DNA of 12,134 nt from Hallerella sp963597395 (lineage in GTDB: Bacteria; Fibrobacterota; Fibrobacteria; Fibrobacterales; Fibrobacteraceae), in NCBI GenBank assembly GCA_963597395.1, contig CAVBPX010000068.1:1-12134 (forward strand). The letters are read 5' to 3'. The number at the start of each line of letters is the position of its first letter. Within the stretch, counting starts at the first letter, position 1. Both the position numbers and the translations under genes were made by a program. The notes under the pieces were generated by a model. It saw nothing but the letters and a program-made list of their open reading frames with translations. It searched no databases and was not told the origin of the DNA. This document shows positions 7,163 to 12,134 of the stretch, piece by piece.

Positions 7163-8134
7163 ATGTATCCTCCCTGGACTTCTCCGGAAGACGCCGCTCG
7201 GATTCTTCAAAACGGCGGAATTGTCGCGATTCCGACCGAGACTGTCTATGGCCTCGCCGGGAACGCCTTTGACCCCAAGGCTCTCGCCAAAATTTTCGAA
7301 GCGAAAAAGCGGCCGCATTTCGACCCGCTGATTGTTCACATCGCGTCATTCGACGAACTTTCGACCGTTGCGCTCGAAATTCCCGAAAAGGCAAAGCTTC
7401 TCGCCAAGGCCTTTTGGCCGGGACCGATGACGCTTGTACTGCCCAAGACGGAAAAGATTCCGGACCTTGCGACGAGCGGACTTCCGACCGTTGCCGTGAG
7501 ATTTCCGAGCCATCCCGTTGCGCAAAAAATCATTCGGCTAGCCAAAGTGCCGCTCGCGGCTCCCAGCGCGAACCTCTTTCAGCACGTGAGCCCGACGACC
7601 GCGGAACATGTAAAGGAACAGCTCGGGGACGTCATCGACGGCATAGTCGATGGAGGCTCGTGCGACGTCGGCGTTGAAAGCACCATTGTTTCCTTCCCGA
7701 ACGGGGAACCTGTCATTTTAAGACCCGGCGGCATCACGCCCGAAATGATCCGTTCCGTTGCCGGAAGCGTCGAAATTCACGAGTCAAAGTCCAATCCCAA
7801 AGGCCCGATGCTCGCACCGGGGATGATCGACCGGCACTACCGTCCGCGAGTCCCGCTGTTTTACGGATCCGTTCCCGAAGGCGCAAAACTCCCCAAGGAA
7901 ACGGTGCGCATCGCGTTCGGAAGCCAAGCTTCCGTCATTCCGCCGACGGTAAACCTTTCCAAGACCGGCGACACGAGGGAAGCGGCGGCAAACCTCTACG
8001 CGATGATGCGTCAAATGGACACGCCCGAAAACAAGCTGATTCTGGTCGATCCGATTCCGAACGAAGGCGTAGGCATTGCCTGCAACGACCGGCTCAAAAG
8101 GGCGGGAGTTCGCCAGTTGCCCGAATCTTTTTAG
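7163..8134 (+). CDS. sua5: L-threonylcarbamoyladenylate synthase, two-domain Sua5 type
   Basis: The enzyme makes threonylcarbamoyl-AMP from threonine, bicarbonate and ATP, the first step of t6A modification at position 37 of ANN-decoding tRNAs. The TsaC/YrdC domain spans about 8-195. It contains GGIVAIPTETVYGL (18-31), the KRPHFDPLIVH segment (49-59), PSAN (134-137) and the GVESTIV motif (170-176). A linker with the Sua5-type HYxP-like signature RHYRPRVPLFYG (224-235) leads into the C-terminal Sua5 domain (about 230-315). That makes it the long form (323 residues) rather than the short E. coli TsaC. The ATG comes 3 nt after the DUF349 stop with no obvious Shine-Dalgarno, so translation probably depends on the upstream gene. 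Its last 41 nt overlap the convergent dipeptidase gene. Confidence 0.95.
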   Translation: MYPPWTSPEDAARILQNGGIVAIPTETVYGLAGNAFDPKALAKIFEAKKRPHFDPLIVHIASFDELSTVALEIPEKAKLLAKAFWPGPMTLVLPKTEKIPDLATSGLPTVAVRFPSHPVAQKIIRLAKVPLAAPSANLFQHVSPTTAEHVKEQLGDVIDGIVDGGSCDVGVESTIVSFPNGEPVILRPGGITPEMIRSVAGSVEIHESKSNPKGPMLAPGMIDRHYRPRVPLFYGSVPEGAKLPKETVRIAFGSQASVIPPTVNLSKTGDTREAAANLYAMMRQMDTPENKLILVDPIPNEGVGIACNDRLKRAGVRQLPESF

Positions 8135-8822
8135 ACGCAACCGCGTTAAAGTGCCACCATTCCGAATCAAGTGGCAAAAATCCCGCGCGTGTCATTACGC
8201 GTCGTAAAAGCTCCCTGTTTGCAATTTGGATCTCGGTGAGCGTTCCGTTTTGGAGAGCCTCGGCCTCGCCCCTTTTCCCGGCGCGATTTTCAAACGAATC
8301 AAAGTCCGTTCCCATGTCGAGCGGCACTCCGGACGTGTCCGCAATCGTCAGGTCGAGCGCAAATCCAAAGTTGTGGACGCTTCCCCGCTTCGGGTTCGAA
8401 ACGTAATCGGCATACGGGGTCCCGACGACCGTTTCGCGGAGCTTCGCCTGGGCATAGACGGGCCGCGAAGCGTCAAAGACGACAAACCGGAAACCGGGCC
8501 TTTCCTTTTGAAGCAGGCGAATTGCACGGCGAAACTTTTCGGCGGCGGGCCGCTGCAAGTAGGCGCGTTTTGCCCCGCAATACAGATCGTGCCCGGTGAT
8601 GTTCCGAAACGTTCCGTAGCGCAAGTCAAGCGTCACGTGCGAAAAGCTGGAAACATCCACATAGTTCGAATCGCCCCGGATAAAGTTTTCCCACTTGGCA
8701 TAGGCGCTACAAAAACGGAGAGGCTTGGCCGGATGTTTCGGCTCGAACGATACTTGCTGCACATCTTCGGCAAGGACAAACGAAAACGCAAAGGCCAAAA
8801 GCGCAAGCGCCCTAAATGGCAA
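8094..8822 (-). CDS. VanX-like D-alanyl-D-alanine dipeptidase (peptidase M15D), secreted
   Basis: VanX/DdpX enzymes are zinc dipeptidases that split D-Ala-D-Ala. With a TTG start at 8822 the product is 242 residues. Hallmarks are DASRP with Arg120 (equivalent of the GYRP arginine), SVHNFGFALD (148-157; zinc ligands His150 and Asp157), DMGTDFDSF (169-177) and SEWWHF (220-225; catalytic Glu221, zinc ligand His224). The TTG start gives MPFRALALLAFAFSFVLA, a good signal peptide with cleavage before EDVQQ, and GAGG lies six bases upstream. The in-frame ATG at 8945 would add about 41 non-hydrophobic residues in front of the signal peptide and overlap the receptor by 134 nt, so I reject it. Export argues for cell-wall or nutrient peptide turnover in the periplasm rather than cytoplasmic vancomycin resistance. 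Vancomycin resistance is further disfavoured by the absence of vanH/vanA neighbours. Confidence 0.85.
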   Translation of the reverse strand: MPFRALALLAFAFSFVLAEDVQQVSFEPKHPAKPLRFCSAYAKWENFIRGDSNYVDVSSFSHVTLDLRYGTFRNITGHDLYCGAKRAYLQRPAAEKFRRAIRLLQKERPGFRFVVFDASRPVYAQAKLRETVVGTPYADYVSNPKRGSVHNFGFALDLTIADTSGVPLDMGTDFDSFENRAGKRGEAEALQNGTLTEIQIANRELLRRVMTRAGFLPLDSEWWHFNAVASKKIRATGELPPF

Positions 8823-11169
8823 AGTTAGCCTCGACGCCGAATTGCAGATAAATGCCCATCCCCTTGGCCATAAACGGCACCAGTTCGTAGCCGTTCGCGG
8901 ACTTTCCGTCCGCATCGCGCGAGACCTGCGAACGTTCGCGCGCATTGTCCGTGCCGAGGAATTTCAGCGCATCGACATCAAGAGCGGAAAAGACGTTGTC
9001 GGCCTCGACGTAAAAGCGCACCTTTCGGAAGAAGAAAAGACGACCGGGCAAATCCAGGTTTACGCGGACATCGGTGCGGAAAAGATCCGTAAATTCGTTG
9101 TAGTCGTGAATTTCGCGGGTTCCGAGCTTTCCCGTCGAAGAATTCGACGGATGAATGCGGTAGTAGTAAAGCGGCCTGTGCCATCCGGCATGATGCGTCA
9201 GAATGACCGATACGAGTGAATCCTTCCGCGGATAATAGCGGAGCGATGTCGCCATGTCGAGCCTGGAATTTGCCTCCCAGGGAAGCGACCTTCCGTCTTC
9301 GAGCGAGTATTCGCCGTAAACCGAAGTCAGGTTCAATCCCAGCGCAAAATGGTGCAGCGTCCGGGCTTCCACCTTGGCGGACGCTCCGAGGACCCAGGCG
9401 TTGTCCGCTTCGGAAAGTTCGCGGTAGTGCGCATAGGCGAGCGGTACGGGCAGTTCCGGGTTCAGGTAAAAACGTCCGAATCCGTGCGCGCTTAGGCTGA
9501 GACGCCGCTTCGAAAATCCCATTCCGAACTTTGCCGAGGCTCCCGTCACAATGTCGCTTTCGAGTTCTCCGTTCGACCAGACTTCGTGAAAGTCCCCGCG
9601 CCACGCCGCATTCCCAAAAATTCGAAGGCCTTCGCCGGGAGCGTATCCGGGAGTCTCGGCCGAAAGGTTGCGGTCCACATCGAGCGAAACCATCGGCGAA
9701 CCGTGCCCGTCAAAATCCGCCAAAGCTCCAAAGGCAAAGATCGTCTTTTGCGCATCGGTCGTCCACGCAAGACGGCTCGTGCCCGAAAGGACTCCCATGT
9801 TGAGTTCTGTCTTTTGGGTCCGCGAAAAGTCGGGCCATTTCCGCGTCACGAGATGCTGCTCGTAGAGAACCGCGCCCGAGAGTTTTGCCCCGAAAAGGCT
9901 TCCCGGAAAGTTCTTGTCGAGGCCGAGCGAGAACGTCGTCTTTTCCAGGTCGTAACCGTCGATAAATGTCGCATTTTCGGGCAAGGCGTCCTGTCTGTAG
10001 CCCGTCGTATCGCGCAGCGTGTCCGAAGCCTCCTCGCGGACCACTCCGGCGTGGAAGCTCGTGCCGAAAGCCGAAGCGTATTCCAGCCCGAGGACGCCAT
10101 AGGTTCTGTGTCCGCGGATGATATCGACGCTGTTCGAGGTTTCGAGCGTTGTCGTCGTATCTTGCCGAATCACGTATTCGTCGCTGCTGTAGATGCCGTT
10201 GACCATCCAACTGTTTCCGAGCGAATCGTGCCCGGCGAGCTGCGCAAAAAAGTCATAGGACGTGAGGCTGAATGAATCCGAATCTTCCGTGGAGCATTCG
10301 TCGCAGTCCGAATCGCGCTTGCGAAATTCCGTAAAGAACTTTTCGCCCATGTTCTTGAGCATTTCCGCATCCAGAAAACGGAAGCTGAACCGGAAGGAAT
10401 CCCAAAAGAGGAACGGTCCGCCGACCGTCACTTCGCGCATGGTCGTCCCCGCCGAAAGACCGATTTCAAATTCCTCGCCCGAAAGGGTTTCCGGAATGTA
10501 GTCCACGGATGTCGCAAGCCCCTGGCCCACGGGTCCTTCCCCGTAGTTGTCATAGATTTCGACGGACCTCAAAAGGTGCGGATTGATGACGGAAAGGTTT
10601 CCCGGAAATCCGATATCGAGGTGCCGCATGTTCGGAATGCGGAGACGCCCCAAATGATAGCCGACTTCGTCCGCCCGCGAACCGTCATAATACAGGGCGC
10701 TCGAAAAATCCTTTTGTCCTGAAACGCCTTCGAACGAAGACATCAGTTCCGCAATGTCAAAGCGCATGCCGACGACGTCCTCCAGCTTTTCAACCGTCAC
10801 GTGCGAAGGCTCGGGCCACTCCACGCGGGTTCCGCCTCCGATGATGGTGCTTTCGCCGAGGTTCCGCACGTTCGGATGCATCACGACGACAATATCGAGA
10901 AGATCCGCAAAATCGTCAAGCGTCACGTGCAGCGTATCGAACCCTTCCTTGGCAAAGACGAGCTTAGCGCTCCGCGAATCGGCCGACAAATCGAACCGTC
11001 CGTTTCCGTCCGTCTCTCCGAGCGACCTGCCCGACTCGTAGAGAATCGCCACCGAGGACAAGGGATGGTCGGATTCCGACTCGACGACGGTTCCGACAAT
11101 CGGCGTCGGAAGGGCGAAGAGGACCGCCGGAAAAAGCGCGCACAAAAAGGCAAAAATTCGTTTTGGCAT
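8812..11169 (-). CDS. TonB-dependent-receptor-like outer-membrane protein
   Basis: The 785-residue protein begins with a signal peptide (MPKRIFAFLCALFPAVLFA, cleavage near 19). A carboxypeptidase-regulatory-like beta-sandwich follows (about 23-98, containing TDGNGRFDL at 53-61), then a plug-like domain (about 115-228, with the segment RSVEIYDNYGEGPVGQGLA near its end). The rest is a long beta-barrel (about 235-785) with many alternating aromatic strands and Asp-rich loops. This is the architecture of TonB-linked receptors in the Bacteroidetes/Fibrobacteres group. I see no clear TonB box, and the C-terminus (VEANFAI) lacks a terminal aromatic residue, so active TonB-driven transport is not assured. 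A CDEC pair (289 and 292) sits in a predicted loop. Substrate is unknown. It is the first gene of an operon with the VanX-like dipeptidase, overlapping it by 11 nt. The start codon lies ten bases after a TATCTT element and has no ribosome binding site. Confidence 0.85.
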   Translation of the reverse strand: MPKRIFAFLCALFPAVLFALPTPIVGTVVESESDHPLSSVAILYESGRSLGETDGNGRFDLSADSRSAKLVFAKEGFDTLHVTLDDFADLLDIVVVMHPNVRNLGESTIIGGGTRVEWPEPSHVTVEKLEDVVGMRFDIAELMSSFEGVSGQKDFSSALYYDGSRADEVGYHLGRLRIPNMRHLDIGFPGNLSVINPHLLRSVEIYDNYGEGPVGQGLATSVDYIPETLSGEEFEIGLSAGTTMREVTVGGPFLFWDSFRFSFRFLDAEMLKNMGEKFFTEFRKRDSDCDECSTEDSDSFSLTSYDFFAQLAGHDSLGNSWMVNGIYSSDEYVIRQDTTTTLETSNSVDIIRGHRTYGVLGLEYASAFGTSFHAGVVREEASDTLRDTTGYRQDALPENATFIDGYDLEKTTFSLGLDKNFPGSLFGAKLSGAVLYEQHLVTRKWPDFSRTQKTELNMGVLSGTSRLAWTTDAQKTIFAFGALADFDGHGSPMVSLDVDRNLSAETPGYAPGEGLRIFGNAAWRGDFHEVWSNGELESDIVTGASAKFGMGFSKRRLSLSAHGFGRFYLNPELPVPLAYAHYRELSEADNAWVLGASAKVEARTLHHFALGLNLTSVYGEYSLEDGRSLPWEANSRLDMATSLRYYPRKDSLVSVILTHHAGWHRPLYYYRIHPSNSSTGKLGTREIHDYNEFTDLFRTDVRVNLDLPGRLFFFRKVRFYVEADNVFSALDVDALKFLGTDNARERSQVSRDADGKSANGYELVPFMAKGMGIYLQFGVEANFAI
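8829..8832 (-). promoter_or_regulatory. Ribosome binding site supporting a TTG start inside the receptor gene
   Basis: GAGG on the minus strand, six bases before TTG (8822-8820), lies inside the last codons of the receptor gene. Ribosomes finishing the receptor at 8812 would stop next to this start, consistent with translational coupling. Confidence 0.55.
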
Positions 11170-11179
11170 AACGCTTCAT

Positions 11180-11185
11180 AAGATA
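11180..11185 (-). promoter_or_regulatory. Putative -10 element of the receptor-dipeptidase operon
   Basis: TATCTT on the minus strand ends ten bases before the receptor ATG, predicting a leader of only a few bases. Its upstream half would extend into the amidase gene. Confidence 0.45.
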
Positions 11186-11187
11186 CA

Positions 11188-11193
11188 TATTTT
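11188..11193 (+). promoter_or_regulatory. Putative -10 element of the omega-amidase gene
   Basis: TATTTT on the plus strand lies 14 bases before the ATG at 11208; TACTTT at 11195-11200 is an alternative. The spacer between the two divergent start codons is only 38 bp, so the promoter must lie here, unless the gene is transcribed from elsewhere. Confidence 0.4.
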
Positions 11194-11207
11194 CTACTTT
11201 GAGGAAA

Positions 11208-11966
11208 ATGGCAAACGCGTATCTCGTTCAAATGCAGCCAAGTCCAAACGGCAAGGAAGCGTCGTTTGCGCTTGCGCGGAAAATGGTTTTGAAAAGCGCG
11301 CCCGAAAAAGGCGGCCTGATTCTTTTCCCCGAAATGTTCGCCACCGGATTTTTGACGCACCCGGACTACTCGCTCGCCGAAATGCTCGACGCGGAAAGTT
11401 CCCCTACCGTCCGTTTTTTACAGAGCCTTTCCGACGAAACGGGCTGTTTTGTGCTCGGCGGAGGGATTGAACGCTGCACAGGAAAAGATTTTTTCTTTCA
11501 AAACTGGACGGGATTTTTTGCGCCGAAAGCCTCCGCGCCCAAAGCGATTTACCGAAAGCGTCACCCGTTTGCGGACGAGACGGAGCTCTTTAGGCCCGGA
11601 AGCTCCGCGGTTTTCTTTGACTGGGAAGGCTTTTGCGTTTCGCCCGCCATCTGTTTTGATTTGAGGTTTCCCGAGGACTTTCGGGAGGGAAGACGCGCGG
11701 GAGCGAGCCTTTTTACGGTGCAGGCGGAATGGCCAAAAGCGCGCGCCATGCATTTTGAGACGCTTCTCCGGGCGCGCGCAATCGAGAACCAGAGCTTTGT
11801 CCTGGCGGTATCGCGGGCCGGTGAGAGGTTTGCGAGCAGCTGCGCCTTTGGGCCAAACGGCGAAGAACTTTTGACGGGCTCTTCCGAAGCGAACGTCTTT
11901 TCCATAACGCTTGACGTCAAAAGCGTCCAGGTCTCACGTCAAAACTTTCCGCTCCCGCTCCGCTGA
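11208..11966 (+). CDS. Omega-amidase / carbon-nitrogen hydrolase (YafV/Nit2 type)
   Basis: This is a nitrilase-superfamily enzyme of 252 residues with the expected catalytic triad: Glu42 in LFPEMFATGF, Lys117 in YRKRHPF and Cys149 in SPAICFDLRFPE. The MFATGF and KRH...CFDLRFPE surroundings resemble the YafV/Nit2 branch. That branch hydrolyses alpha-ketoglutaramate or alpha-ketosuccinamate, clearing the dead-end products of glutamine and asparagine transamination. No signal peptide is seen, so it should be cytoplasmic. I choose the ATG at 11208, giving MANAYLVQMQP, which begins at the usual first strand. GAGG at 11201-11204 is close (three bases), and an in-frame TTG at 11199 would add only MRK. 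Specificity for omega-amidase over other C-N hydrolases is inferred. Confidence 0.9.
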   Translation: MANAYLVQMQPSPNGKEASFALARKMVLKSAPEKGGLILFPEMFATGFLTHPDYSLAEMLDAESSPTVRFLQSLSDETGCFVLGGGIERCTGKDFFFQNWTGFFAPKASAPKAIYRKRHPFADETELFRPGSSAVFFDWEGFCVSPAICFDLRFPEDFREGRRAGASLFTVQAEWPKARAMHFETLLRARAIENQSFVLAVSRAGERFASSCAFGPNGEELLTGSSEANVFSITLDVKSVQVSRQNFPLPLR

Positions 11967-12019
11967 AAACGCCCGTTCGGGAGAGTGGCAAAACGAGCCA
12001 GCCGTTTAATTTTCGACTA
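11967..12019. other. Short spacer, no clear terminator
   Basis: CTCCCG (11952-11957, still in the amidase gene) is complementary to CGGGAG (11978-11983), and a small TGGC/GCCA stem lies at about 11986-12000. Neither is followed by a T run, so I do not call a terminator. Confidence 0.35.
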
Positions 12020-12093
12020 TGACAATTTTTGTCACATGTCATTCTGGAGCGACCGAAGGGAGTGACCCGCCTACCGCGAGCAGGTAGAATCCA
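12020..12093 (+). repeat. Composite repeat, copy 2 (3' of the amidase gene)
   Basis: The head is TGACAATTTTTGTCA (12020-12034), then CATGTCA and TTCTGGA (12042-12048); the tail is TAGAATCCA (12085-12093). Head and tail match copy 1 at 2030-2084. The 36-nt interior contains a CTACC/GGTAG hairpin (12071-12075 with 12083-12087). It lies 53 nt after the amidase stop, in the same orientation relative to the preceding gene as copy 1 is to priA. The ATTCTGGAGCGA...AGAATCC style resembles the dispersed extragenic repeats common in bacterial genomes. Confidence 0.75.
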
Positions 12094-12105
12094 TCCCGCA
12101 GTTCA

Positions 12106-12134
12106 GAACTTAGTTGAGAGAACTTGGAACTTAG
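12106..12134 (+). repeat. Short GAACTT direct repeats at the window edge
   Basis: Three GAACTT units start at 12106, 12120 and 12127, and two of them are the identical 8-mer GAACTTAG. The sequence runs off the window, so the full extent is unknown. It follows the composite repeat and may belong to it. Confidence 0.5.

Noticed and set aside
4391..7339. A 982-codon open frame on the minus strand, opposite the DUF349 gene and into sua5
   Set aside because: Its codons are exactly in register with the sense codons, so it stays open simply because the sense genes avoid TTA, CTA and TCA. The sense frame has clear DUF349 repeats and a ribosome binding site, while the antisense product has no recognisable family.
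8094..8822. Vancomycin-resistance role for the VanX-like enzyme
   Set aside because: It has a signal peptide, and there is no vanH, vanA or two-component regulator nearby. An envelope or nutrient role is more likely.
8823..8945. ATG at 8945 as the start of the dipeptidase
   Set aside because: The added residues are not a signal peptide, and the overlap with the receptor coding sequence is 134 nt. The TTG at 8822 gives a proper signal peptide and a ribosome binding site.

Overview
The window is an ordinary, gene-dense chromosomal stretch of a Gram-negative bacterium. Two secreted outer-membrane beta-barrel proteins show a two-membrane envelope. Several traits point to the Fibrobacter/Bacteroidetes (FCB) side of the bacteria: a TonB-receptor-like barrel with a carboxypeptidase-regulatory N-terminal domain, a very long DUF349 repeat protein, TATMTT-type promoter elements and few strong ribosome binding sites. 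My best guess is Fibrobacterota, as an inference from style rather than an alignment. There are seven protein genes, no rRNA or tRNA, no insertion sequence and no CRISPR array.

Layout, left to right. A DMT/EamA drug-metabolite transporter (76-954, +) starts 6 nt after a TATATT element with no usable Shine-Dalgarno. About 230 bp of hairpin-rich non-coding DNA separates it from a secreted barrel protein (1227-1979, +), which ends at a strong, probably bidirectional terminator (1994-2026). Convergent to it is priA (2108-4159, -), the primosomal replication-restart helicase. PriA has a divergent promoter region with a 956-residue DUF349 protein (4289-7159, +), followed after 3 nt by a Sua5/TsaC threonylcarbamoyl-AMP synthase (7163-8134, +). 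The 3' end of that gene overlaps by 41 nt a convergent VanX-like D-Ala-D-Ala dipeptidase (8094-8822, -). The dipeptidase is the downstream partner, in an overlapping two-gene operon, of a TonB-receptor-like outer-membrane protein (8812-11169, -). Divergent from that receptor is a YafV/Nit2-type omega-amidase (11208-11966, +). The right edge holds a repeat element and short GAACTT repeats.

Functional links. Two pairs look co-expressed: DUF349-Sua5 (close spacing, same strand) and receptor-dipeptidase (11-nt overlap, with a TTG start just inside the receptor's end). The second pair suggests a periplasm/outer-membrane module handling D-Ala-D-Ala-type peptides, but the substrate is unproven. The other genes are housekeeping and unrelated to one another.

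Most notable observations: (1) two copies of a composite repeat, matching 27 of 29 bases in the head and 9 of 9 in the tail, sit in the same orientation downstream of priA and of the amidase gene; (2) eight Trp-anchored DUF349 units with an alternating sub-pattern; (3) identical, apparently leaderless promoter-start geometry for the transporter and priA; (4) divergent -10 elements only 2 nt apart between the receptor and the amidase. I see no convincing new multi-gene system in the window.
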